From the NCBI GenBank assembly GCA_030635415.1, contig DAOVYW010000174.1:1-5206 (forward strand): a DNA stretch of 5,206 nt, written 5' to 3'. A program made the translations under genes and the position numbers. The notes under the pieces were generated by a model that was not told where the DNA came from, ran no database searches, and was given only the letters and a program-made list of their open reading frames with translations. This document shows, in pieces, positions 1-5,100 of the stretch (the stretch's first letter is position 1; each line of letters opens with the position of its first letter). The stretch is from Candidatus Firestoneibacteriota bacterium. Lineage in GTDB: Bacteria; Oederibacteriota; JAAXVQ01; JAUVAV01.

Positions 1-11
1 CTTTTTTTAGT

Positions 12-86
12 TGGGAGCGCTACGGGGAATCGAACCCCGGCTTGATGACTGAGAATCATCCGTCCTAGCCGCTGGACGATAGCGCC
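12..86 (-). tRNA. tRNA-Glu, anticodon CUC
   Basis: Read on the minus strand this folds into a complete cloverleaf: acceptor strand GGCGCTA, D stem GTCC/GGAC, anticodon stem GATGA/TCATC with loop TTCTCAG (anticodon CUC, glutamate), a 4-base variable loop, and T stem CGGGG/CCCCG with loop TTCGATT. The 3' CCA is encoded (12-14). Two features are odd: the first acceptor pair is G1-U72 instead of Watson-Crick, and the discriminator base (position 15) reads C73, where bacterial tRNA-Glu normally has a purine. Everything else is canonical, so it is probably a real gene. It lies 35 bases downstream of tRNA-Gln and probably shares its transcript with gltX. Bases 1-11 after it show an A-tract on the coding strand, not a U-tract, so no terminator is visible before the window ends. 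Confidence 0.93.
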
Positions 87-104
87 ATATAATATATTTG
101 AATA

Positions 105-117
105 TTGCCTGCGGCAA
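105..117 (-). other. small hairpin in the spacer between the two tRNAs
   Basis: The 35-base spacer between tRNA-Gln and tRNA-Glu contains a 5-bp inverted repeat, TTGCC/GGCAA, with a 3-base loop; the rest of the spacer is AT-rich. It may mark a processing point between the tRNAs in a common precursor, but it is short enough to be chance. There is no U-tract to make it a terminator. Confidence 0.3.
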
Positions 118-121
118 ATTC

Positions 122-197
122 TGGCTGCCGGCCCAGGACTCGAACCTGGAACTTCCTGATCCAGAATCAGGCGCTCTACCAATTGAACTAGCCGGCA
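122..197 (-). tRNA. tRNA-Gln, anticodon CUG
   Basis: On the minus strand a full cloverleaf is seen: acceptor TGCCGGC pairs perfectly with GCCGGCA, D stem GTTC/GAGC, anticodon stem CCTGA/TCAGG with loop TTCTGGA (anticodon CUG, glutamine), a 5-base variable loop, and T stem CCAGG/CCTGG with loop TTCGAGT. The discriminator is G73 and the 3' CCA is encoded (122-124). U1-A72 and G73 are typical of bacterial tRNA-Gln. The mature 5' end lies only 4 bases after the gltX stop codon, so it is almost certainly cut out of the gltX message by RNase P. In bacteria without GlnRS, a non-discriminating GluRS first charges this tRNA with glutamate and GatCAB then amidates it; whether that applies here cannot be told from the window. 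Confidence 0.96.
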
Positions 198-201
198 GTA
201 T

Positions 202-1677
202 TTAAACTTCTATCCCTACGCTTTTTAGTCCGGCTGCCAATCGCTTGATTGTCCGCTCCTGCCCCAGAAGTTCCAAGACCTCAAATATTCCCGGCGAATT
301 GACCCGGCCGGTGATTGCCGCGCGTAAGGGATGCACCAACACCCCGAATTTGATATCCGCTGCAGTGATTAATTCCTGCATCAGGGCTTCAAGCGCCTGA
401 ATGGAAAAGGATTTTAGCACGGTCATTTTAGCATGTAAAGTTTTAAATACTTCCGGATGTTCTTTAGCCTGTTCCAGTTTGGCGCGGGCGGCTTCGTCGC
501 ATTCGACCTCTTCGCCAAAATAAAAGGCCATACTCTGGGGCAATTCTGCCAGGCGTTTGATTTTTTCCTTTACCGTAAGCGCCGCTTTTTCCGCCCAGGC
601 TCGCGCGGGTTCGTCCAGCGGTTCGGACAAGAGCCGGGCTTTAAGCAGTTCCGCCAGGGCCCGCTTAACATATTCCTCTGGGGACAGACTTCTGATATAA
701 ACTCCGTTCATCCAGAGAAGTTTTGCCGGGTCGAAAATCGCCGCATTTTTACTCACCTTTTTCAGGGAGAATTTGTCAATCAACGCCTGGCGCGTGAAAA
801 GGGTGGTTTTATCGTCAAAAGCCCAGCCCAGCAGGGCCAGGTAATTAATCATGGCTTCCGGCAGATAGCCGTCCTCGGCATAGGCGTTGACCGAAGTAGC
901 GCCGTGCCGTTTGGACAAGCGTGACCGGTCCGGTCCCATTATCATGGGAATATGCGCAAAAACCGGGAGCCGTTCTCCCAACGCCTGGTACAGACATATC
1001 TGGCGCGGAGTGTTGGATAAATGATCATCCCCGCGGATAATATGCGTAATTTTCATGGCGGCATCATCCGCCACCACGGCGAAATTATAGGTGGGGAGAC
1101 CATTGGTCCTGACCAGTATAAAATCATCCATTATTTTATTTTCAAATACCACTGTGCCGCGGACGCGGTCGTGAATCACAGTACTGCCGGAATCCGGAAT
1201 TTTTAGCCGCAGGGTATGCGGTTCCCTGGCCGCGGCCCGGGCCCGGGCTTCCGGCATTGGCAGGGTGCGGCAGGTCCCGTCATATTTCGGCTGGGCGTCC
1301 CCGCGCTCCATGGCCTGTTTGCGTTTGCTTTCCAGGAGTTCCGGCGGGCAGAAACAATAATAGGCATGACCGGTTTCCAGCAATCGCTCCTGTTGGGCGC
1401 GATATAAGTCCAGACGTTCACTCTGGCGATAGGGACCATAAGGACCTCCGACTTTTGGCCCCTCGTCCCAATCAAGCCCCAGCCATTTCATATCATCCAG
1501 AATCATACGCGCGGAATCTTCGGTACTGCGCTCAGCATCGGTATCTTCCAAGCGCAATACTAGCACGCCCTTTTGCCGGCGCGCGTAAAGATAGTTAAAA
1601 AGCGCGGTCCTGGCCCCACCGATATGCAGATGCCCGGTCGGAGATGGAGCAAAACGAACCCTGACCTGTTCAGACAT
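202..1677 (-). CDS. gltX: glutamyl-tRNA synthetase (GluRS, class I)
   Basis: It attaches glutamate to tRNA-Glu in the cytosol, using ATP. The 491-aa product has usual bacterial GluRS length. An FAPSPTGHLHIGG block at residues 9-21 carries the HIGH-type signature, C108-x-C110 and YDGTC (132-136) form the zinc-site-like insert, IIRGDDHLSN lies near residue 213, and RLSKRHG (253-259) is the KMSKS-type loop. The C-terminal anticodon-binding part is complete, with HPLRAAITGR near 449-458. An in-frame ATG lies 14 codons upstream (1717-1719), but it sits inside a terminator-like hairpin and adds a non-conserved extension. The ATG at 1675-1677 is preceded by AGGAGG and begins directly before the conserved core, so it is preferred. 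tRNA-Gln starts 4 bases after the stop, followed by tRNA-Glu. Whether the enzyme is discriminating or also charges tRNA-Gln cannot be decided by eye. Confidence 0.97.
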   Translation of the reverse strand: MSEQVRVRFAPSPTGHLHIGGARTALFNYLYARRQKGVLVLRLEDTDAERSTEDSARMILDDMKWLGLDWDEGPKVGGPYGPYRQSERLDLYRAQQERLLETGHAYYCFCPPELLESKRKQAMERGDAQPKYDGTCRTLPMPEARARAAAREPHTLRLKIPDSGSTVIHDRVRGTVVFENKIMDDFILVRTNGLPTYNFAVVADDAAMKITHIIRGDDHLSNTPRQICLYQALGERLPVFAHIPMIMGPDRSRLSKRHGATSVNAYAEDGYLPEAMINYLALLGWAFDDKTTLFTRQALIDKFSLKKVSKNAAIFDPAKLLWMNGVYIRSLSPEEYVKRALAELLKARLLSEPLDEPARAWAEKAALTVKEKIKRLAELPQSMAFYFGEEVECDEAARAKLEQAKEHPEVFKTLHAKMTVLKSFSIQALEALMQELITAADIKFGVLVHPLRAAITGRVNSPGIFEVLELLGQERTIKRLAAGLKSVGIEV

Positions 1678-1680
1678 TTT

Positions 1681-1687
1681 TCCTCCT
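1681..1687 (-). promoter_or_regulatory. Shine-Dalgarno site of gltX
   Basis: The minus strand reads AGGAGGA here, a near-perfect anti-16S match, with AGGAGG ending 4 bases before the ATG at 1675-1677. This decides the gltX start. It follows directly after the U-tract of the upstream hairpin with no spacer, so transcripts that stop in the U-tract would lack the ribosome site, while read-through transcripts carry it. Confidence 0.85.
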
Positions 1688-1758
1688 AAAAAAATGCCCT
1701 TTCCTGGGAGTTTGGGCATTTAGTCATAGACTAATTGCCCAAACTCCCAGGAAAGGGC
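1688..1758 (-). terminator. long hairpin plus U-tract between the bactofilin gene and gltX
   Basis: Bases 1696-1718 are the exact reverse complement of 1736-1758 (23 bp, about 60% GC). Inside lies one mismatch, a further 6-bp stem (1720-1725 with 1729-1734) and a 3-base loop, so 63 bases form one hairpin. On the minus strand it is followed at once by seven U residues (1688-1694), the layout of an intrinsic terminator; on the plus strand no T-tract follows, so it acts leftward. It begins 29 bases after the bactofilin stop. It should end the peptidase-bactofilin message, but because the gltX ribosome site follows immediately it may instead be an attenuator or a read-through control for gltX. 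The stem is much longer than most bacterial terminators, so it could also derive from an inserted palindromic repeat. Confidence 0.8.
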
Positions 1759-1787
1759 CGGAATATTGATACGCAGTGATACGGGTA

Positions 1788-2171
1788 TTACTTTCTGAGA
1801 CGGTTGGGATCAAATTTCAGTTCCGGCTCAAACTTGTCAAATCCCATATCGCAATTTCCTTTAAAAATCACTCCTTCAGCAATGGCCAGCCGGGGAGTCC
1901 GGATGTCCCCCTGAAGCTGGCCGGCTGGCATGATTTCCAGCCGCTTGGCAGCATTTACATTTCCCATCACTTTCCCGGTTATCAAAATGGTCTTGGCCGA
2001 TATATTGCCCTTGACTGTTCCTTTTTCTCCAATAATTACACTCTCTTCACTGCTGACATTGCCTTCTGTTCTACCGTCTATTCTGATCGTTCCCTTGGCA
2101 TTAATCTGCCCTTTAAAATCCGAACCCGCTCCTAAAATAGTATCTACATTGCCTATTTTTTCGTTGGACAT
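1788..2171 (-). CDS. bactofilin family cytoskeletal protein
   Basis: Bactofilins polymerise without nucleotide into filaments on the inner face of the membrane and recruit wall enzymes or other partners. The 127-aa product is typical: a short N-terminal tail, a beta-helix core over about residues 10-108 built from repeated short strands and glycine turns (GSDFKGQI, GTIRIDGRTEGNV, SVIIGEKGTVKGNI, ILITGKVMGNV), and a short charged C-terminal tail ending NRLRK. GTIRIDGRTEGNV is the hallmark segment of the family. The ATG lies 13 bases after the peptidase stop, with a weak GGGGA ribosome site inside that gap, so the two genes are almost surely co-transcribed and perhaps translationally coupled. 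A role in placing the neighbouring M23 enzyme is inferred from known bactofilin-M23 pairs (for example CcmA with Csd1 in Helicobacter), not shown by the sequence. Confidence 0.95.
   Translation of the reverse strand: MSNEKIGNVDTILGAGSDFKGQINAKGTIRIDGRTEGNVSSEESVIIGEKGTVKGNISAKTILITGKVMGNVNAAKRLEIMPAGQLQGDIRTPRLAIAEGVIFKGNCDMGFDKFEPELKFDPNRLRK
1813..1840 (-). promoter_or_regulatory. weak candidate internal promoter for gltX
   Basis: Inside the 3' end of the bactofilin gene the minus strand carries a perfect -35 hexamer TTGACA (1835-1840). The best -10 at 16 bases is GAAATT, only 3 of 6 matches. If used, the gltX leader would be about 130 bases and include the long hairpin. It is listed because gltX otherwise lacks a promoter downstream of the terminator-like hairpin; the evidence is thin, and TTGACA here also encodes part of the protein (FDK). 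Confidence 0.25.
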
Positions 2172-2184
2172 TTGGTTTCCCCAA

Positions 2185-3096
2185 TTATTTTTGTTTAAGA
2201 TGTTTTAGCGGATTAACTGGTATACCGTTGACGCGAATCTCGAAATGCAGATGAGGCGCGGTAGACCGGCCGGTATTCCCCATAAAACCGATAACTTGCC
2301 CACGCCGGACCCTTTGCCCGATATTGACCAGCGAGCGTTTCAAATGACCATAACGCGTTGAGTATCCGTAACCATGATCAATTACCGTCAATTTCCCATA
2401 ACCGCCTTCCCAACCGCTGCAAGTCACAATACCATCAGCCGCCGCCTTGATGGATGTTCCTTCTTCATTCGCAATGTCTATCCCATGATGGAAGGTCGTA
2501 CCTCTAAAAAATGGCGACCGTCGCGGTCCAAAACGCGAGGTAATCCAGCCCCGCACCGGCCAACTGTTAGGCCGGGCTGCTATAAGCGAGCGCTGAGTAA
2601 CGATATATTTTTGCAATTCCCGGTAGCTTTCCATGCGAACCTGGGCATTTTTACGAAGAAAAAGCAGGTTTTTCGCAAATTCCTTTGGCGTCAGAGTAGC
2701 ACGATTGCTCAAAGATTGCATTAACCGTGCCTGGTCGGCAGGAGTCGGTCCTCCCGCGCCCTTGAATTTTAAAAGCTCTTTTTTGCTTTTCATTTTCAAC
2801 ATGGCCCGCAACTCGTCTTCAATCTTAGCTACGCGCTGGAAAGCCGCGTGCGTTTTGCCAAGTTCCTGGACAAAAAATGCGTTTTTCTCAGCAAAACGCA
2901 TATTGGCTCTGGTAGTAATTTTATAATTAATTTGCCTTGTTATAACAAATGAACATACCCCTATTGTAACCATGAAGATTAAACCCACAAAAATCATAAG
3001 TGGTGAAGAAACACGGTAGGAATAAACCTTTTGTTCATTATGCGGAATGAACATCAGGGTAAAATATTTTCCTTCTCTTTTGGATAATTTTGCCAT
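2185..3096 (-). CDS. membrane-anchored M23 (LytM-type) peptidoglycan endopeptidase
   Basis: The product is predicted to cut peptide cross-links in peptidoglycan. The 303-aa chain has a cytosolic N-terminus (1-30), one membrane helix (about 31-52, rich in I, F, V, M), an alpha-helical linker likely to be a coiled coil (about 60-110 and 137-172), and a C-terminal M23 domain (about 178-300). All metal and catalytic positions are present: H203 and D207 in HHGID, H251 in YGHL, and H282 and H284 in PHLHFEI. It should therefore be active, unlike degenerate regulators such as EnvC or NlpD. The ATG at 3094-3096 follows a modest GGTGGA site; the only nearby upstream ATG in this frame runs into a stop after three codons. 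It is the first gene of a unit with the bactofilin, behind a strong promoter. The cytosolic tail could contact the bactofilin; that is inference. Confidence 0.94.
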   Translation of the reverse strand: MAKLSKREGKYFTLMFIPHNEQKVYSYRVSSPLMIFVGLIFMVTIGVCSFVITRQINYKITTRANMRFAEKNAFFVQELGKTHAAFQRVAKIEDELRAMLKMKSKKELLKFKGAGGPTPADQARLMQSLSNRATLTPKEFAKNLLFLRKNAQVRMESYRELQKYIVTQRSLIAARPNSWPVRGWITSRFGPRRSPFFRGTTFHHGIDIANEEGTSIKAAADGIVTCSGWEGGYGKLTVIDHGYGYSTRYGHLKRSLVNIGQRVRRGQVIGFMGNTGRSTAPHLHFEIRVNGIPVNPLKHLKQK

Positions 3097-3205
3097 TTTA
3101 TTCCACCATAATTAATTTCGGTATAAAAAATCTATTGTTTTGATTCAAAACATCACTTGCTAATTATTTTGTAATATAATTATCACTAATTTTTTTTATC
3201 TTCTA
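3097..3205 (-). promoter_or_regulatory. AT-rich 5' leader of the peptidase-bactofilin unit
   Basis: From the predicted transcription start to the ATG there are about 110 bases of very AT-rich sequence without an ORF. It contains a perfect odd palindrome, TGTTTTGATTCAAAACA (3136-3152), and an AT-only inverted repeat of 7 bp (3161-3167 with 3176-3182, 8-base loop). A weak Shine-Dalgarno, GGTGGA, lies at 3102-3107. The leader is long enough for post-transcriptional control, but no known riboswitch is recognised. The 17-base palindrome could be a protein-binding site or a small hairpin. Confidence 0.45.
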
Positions 3206-3212
3206 TACTTTA

Positions 3213-3241
3213 AATATAGCATCATTATATAAGTTTGTCAA
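3213..3241 (-). promoter_or_regulatory. sigma70-type promoter of the peptidase-bactofilin unit
   Basis: The minus strand reads TTGACA (3236-3241), exactly 17 bases, then TATATT (3213-3218): a perfect -35, ideal spacing and a 5-of-6 -10 box. Transcription should start near 3206, about 110 bases before the peptidase ATG. The -35 box lies only 27 bases after the parB stop, so the peptidase-bactofilin pair has its own promoter even if some read-through from parAB occurs. A weak 5-bp hairpin (3254-3268) without a U-tract sits between parB and this promoter and is not a convincing terminator. Confidence 0.8.
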
Positions 3242-3268
3242 CTATTTTTGGATAACCTTTGTCAGGTT

Positions 3269-4135
3269 TTATCCCATAATAGCTATAATTCGATCTAAAT
3301 CTTCCAGAGAATAGTATTCGATTTCTATTTTACCTTTATGGGCATTCCGCGGAATCACCTTTACCTGAGTTCCTAATTTCCGTTTTAATTTTTCTTCTAA
3401 ATTACGGGTATGCGGATCTTTTAATTCCACTTTTATTTTTTTTCTTTTATCTGATTTATTTGGTTTTATACCTTGGGCTATTCTTTCGGTCTCCCGGACC
3501 GAGAGATTCTCCCGTAATATTTTTTCCGCCACTCTTAGTACCATTTCCTCGTCATCAAGACTAAGTATCGCGCGGGCATGGCCCTCGCTCAAGCGGCCGT
3601 TTTGCACGAAACCTAAAACCCTTTCCGGAAGTCTGAGCAATCTCATAGTGTTGGCAATGGAAGAACGATCTTTACTTACTTTCCGAGCCACCTCCTCCTG
3701 GGTTAGGCTAAACTGGATGATTAACTGCTGATAAGCATTGGCCTCTTCCACAGGATTTAAATCCGAACGCTGGACATTCTCAATCAAGGCTATTTGCAGA
3801 CTTTCATTGTCATCGATTTCCCGAATCACCACCGGAACTTGCGCCAATCCAGCCAGCTTAGCCGCACGCCACCGACGCTCGCCTACAACTAATTCATATC
3901 GGCCCTCATTCCGCGGCCGGACTAAGAGGGGTTGTACCACGCCTTTTTCACGAATCGATGACGCCAGTTCTTCCAGCTCCAGCGGATTAAACTCTTTACG
4001 AGGTTGCAGGGTATTGGAAGAAATCCGGTCCACTGATATCTCAGCCGGCGCCTTTAAAGCCGATGTCGTTTCCTCCGTATCCCCGCTAATCGGAATCAGG
4101 GCCTCTAATCCTTTTCCCAATGCTTGTCTGCTCAT
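3269..4135 (-). CDS. parB: chromosome partitioning protein ParB (Spo0J family CTPase)
   Basis: ParB binds parS sites, loads as a CTP-dependent sliding clamp and works with ParA to separate replicated origins. The 288-aa length is normal. The N-terminus MSRQALGKGLEALIP is the ParA-contacting start typical of chromosomal ParB. The CTP-binding domain shows LQPRKEF (43-49), GERRWRA (85-91) and ENVQRSDLNPVEEA (119-132). The helix-turn-helix lies at about 143-170 (SLTQEEVARKVSKDRSSIAN), then LSEGHARAIL (182-191), a lysine-rich linker (224-236) and the C-terminal dimerisation domain (about 241-288). It follows parA by 69 bases, with no strong promoter between, so parAB is probably one operon. The start has GGGAG 8 bases upstream. 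No parS-like CACGTG-centred palindrome is seen in the window. Confidence 0.97.
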   Translation of the reverse strand: MSRQALGKGLEALIPISGDTEETTSALKAPAEISVDRISSNTLQPRKEFNPLELEELASSIREKGVVQPLLVRPRNEGRYELVVGERRWRAAKLAGLAQVPVVIREIDDNESLQIALIENVQRSDLNPVEEANAYQQLIIQFSLTQEEVARKVSKDRSSIANTMRLLRLPERVLGFVQNGRLSEGHARAILSLDDEEMVLRVAEKILRENLSVRETERIAQGIKPNKSDKRKKIKVELKDPHTRNLEEKLKRKLGTQVKVIPRNAHKGKIEIEYYSLEDLDRIIAIMG

Positions 4136-4136
4136 A

Positions 4137-4149
4137 GGAGTATCTCCCT
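4137..4149 (-). promoter_or_regulatory. parB ribosome site inside a small hairpin
   Basis: On the minus strand AGGGAG (4144-4149) lies 8 bases before the parB ATG. Its GGAG can pair with CTCC (4137-4140) just before the ATG, across a 3-base loop, with one possible extra G-U pair. The ribosome site would thus be partly hidden. The helix is only 4-5 bp, so any effect on translation would be modest. Confidence 0.45.
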
Positions 4150-4204
4150 TATTACTAGTATCAGGCTGTCGTTAAAGCTTTCGCTATTTAGTTCCCCGTA
4201 AATT

Positions 4205-5008
4205 TCATTCCACCGCGGCGGTTTGGGACTCCCGGAAGGCCCCGGCTTCGTGCCGCCCGATTATTTCTCCGGCCAATTTCCGATAAGCTGTAGCGCCTAA
4301 ACACCGCTCATCATATATGGCTATCGGCTTTCCAAAACTTGGAGCCTCGGAAAGCTTTACATTACGGGGAATGACCGTATTATAAACCTTATTCTGAAAT
4401 CTTTTTTTTATTTCGTGCATCACCTGGACAGACAGATTGGTGCGAAGATCACACATGGTTAAAAGTACGCCTTCAATATGCAGTGCTGCATTAAGCCCGT
4501 TTTTTACTAAAATAATAGTTCGCAACAATTGTCCCACCCCATCTAACGCGAAAAATTCGCATTGAATGGGAATCAAAACCGTTTCCGCCGCTGTCAAAGT
4601 GTTGATCGTCAGCAGGCCTAAAGAGGGCGGACAATCCACCAAAATATAATCGTATTCGTCCTTAACCGGAGTTATCGCCATCCGGAGTTTGGTTTCGCGG
4701 GAGATGGTATTTACCAGTTCGATTTCAGCGCCGGATAATTGAATATTAGCCGGAACTAAAAAAAGGTTTTCCACTTCTGTCTTCAGGACTACTTCATGCA
4801 TTTTTCTCCGGCTGATTAAAAGGTCATAAACACTGCTTTTCAGTTTTTCCTTGTCAAAGCCCAAACCTACGGTGGAGTTGCCTTGAGGATCAATATCAAT
4901 AAGAAGTGTTTTTTTCTCCAGCGCCGCTAAGCCGGCGGCAAGGTTGATAGCAGTCGTGGTTTTACCCACCCCGCCTTTTTGATTCACAATTGCAATGACC
5001 TTACCCAT
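4205..5008 (-). CDS. parA: chromosome partitioning ATPase ParA (Soj family)
   Basis: ParA is a deviant Walker ATPase that binds DNA as an ATP dimer and is released by ParB, moving origins along the nucleoid. From ATG 5006-5008 the product is 267 aa. KGGVGKTT (11-18) is the deviant P-loop with signature lysine K11 and K16, DIDPQGN (38-44) is the switch I/Walker A' motif, YILVDCPPSLG (121-131) is Walker B, and PRNVKLSEAPSFGKPI (214-229) is the typical C-terminal block. With no long N-terminal DNA-binding domain it is the small chromosomal type (ParA Ia plasmid proteins are longer). An upstream in-frame TTG (5042-5044) would add 12 residues, but AGGGA (5013-5017) sits 4 bases before the ATG and homologues begin at MGKVIAI, so the shorter form is preferred. 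It is the first gene of parAB. Confidence 0.97.
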   Translation of the reverse strand: MGKVIAIVNQKGGVGKTTTAINLAAGLAALEKKTLLIDIDPQGNSTVGLGFDKEKLKSSVYDLLISRRKMHEVVLKTEVENLFLVPANIQLSGAEIELVNTISRETKLRMAITPVKDEYDYILVDCPPSLGLLTINTLTAAETVLIPIQCEFFALDGVGQLLRTIILVKNGLNAALHIEGVLLTMCDLRTNLSVQVMHEIKKRFQNKVYNTVIPRNVKLSEAPSFGKPIAIYDERCLGATAYRKLAGEIIGRHEAGAFRESQTAAVE

Positions 5009-5012
5009 AAAA

Positions 5013-5017
5013 TCCCT
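5013..5017 (-). promoter_or_regulatory. Shine-Dalgarno site of parA
   Basis: The minus strand reads AGGGA, 4 bases before the ATG at 5006-5008. It supports that ATG over the upstream TTG, whose reading frame would run through this site. Confidence 0.65.
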
Positions 5018-5061
5018 AATTAAATATGATTTTTTTCTTATCAATGAGCTTGAAACCTATC

Positions 5062-5090
5062 TATTTAGCATAATATACAGGTTCTGTAAA
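5062..5090 (-). promoter_or_regulatory. candidate promoter of parAB, proximal
   Basis: On the minus strand TTTACA (5085-5090, 5 of 6) is followed after 17 bases by TAAATA (5062-5067), a poor -10 box (3 of 6) helped by a TGC extended -10 element. Its spacer overlaps the inverted repeat TACAG-GTT-CTGTA. The distal candidate fits the consensus better at -10. Confidence 0.35.
5076..5088. promoter_or_regulatory. possible operator in front of parA
   Basis: TACAG-GTT-CTGTA is a perfect inverted repeat of 5-base arms around 3 bases. It lies between the two candidate parA promoters and parA itself, where a dimeric repressor could act. It is short, and no known regulator site is recognised. Confidence 0.3.
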
Positions 5091-5100
5091 GCAAATATTC

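Noticed and set aside
457..1598. Several plus-strand ORFs, and one minus-strand ORF, of 60-155 codons overlapping gltX
   Set aside because: They lie within the gltX coding sequence in other frames, have low-complexity or unfamiliar translations, and no family motifs. They are shadows of gltX.
1678..1719. A 14-residue N-terminal extension of GluRS from the ATG at 1717-1719
   Set aside because: It would be encoded by the hairpin arm, U-tract and Shine-Dalgarno, has no ribosome site of its own, and precedes the conserved GluRS start; the ATG at 1675-1677 has AGGAGG in front.
1678..1787. T-box riboswitch in the gltX leader
   Set aside because: The leader is short and has no T-box core or specifier-loop layout; only one long hairpin with a U-tract is present.
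1776..2926. Plus-strand ORFs of 90-120 codons opposite the bactofilin and peptidase genes
   Set aside because: They are antisense shadows of two clearly recognised genes, with no motifs and no convincing start signals.
3136..3152. parS site in front of the peptidase gene
   Set aside because: The outer bases resemble parS, but the palindrome is 17 bases long and lacks the CACGTG-type centre needed for ParB recognition. No other parS-like site was seen in the window.
3254..3268. Terminator after parB
   Set aside because: The inverted repeat AACCT/AGGTT is only 5 bp and has no U-tract on the coding strand.
3738..4175. Plus-strand ORF of 145 codons opposite parB
   Set aside because: Serine- and arginine-rich translation typical of an antisense shadow, fully covered by parB and its leader.
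5009..5044. A 12-residue N-terminal extension of ParA from a TTG at 5042-5044
   Set aside because: The downstream ATG has AGGGA at a good distance, and the family begins at MGKVIAI; the extension would run through that ribosome site.
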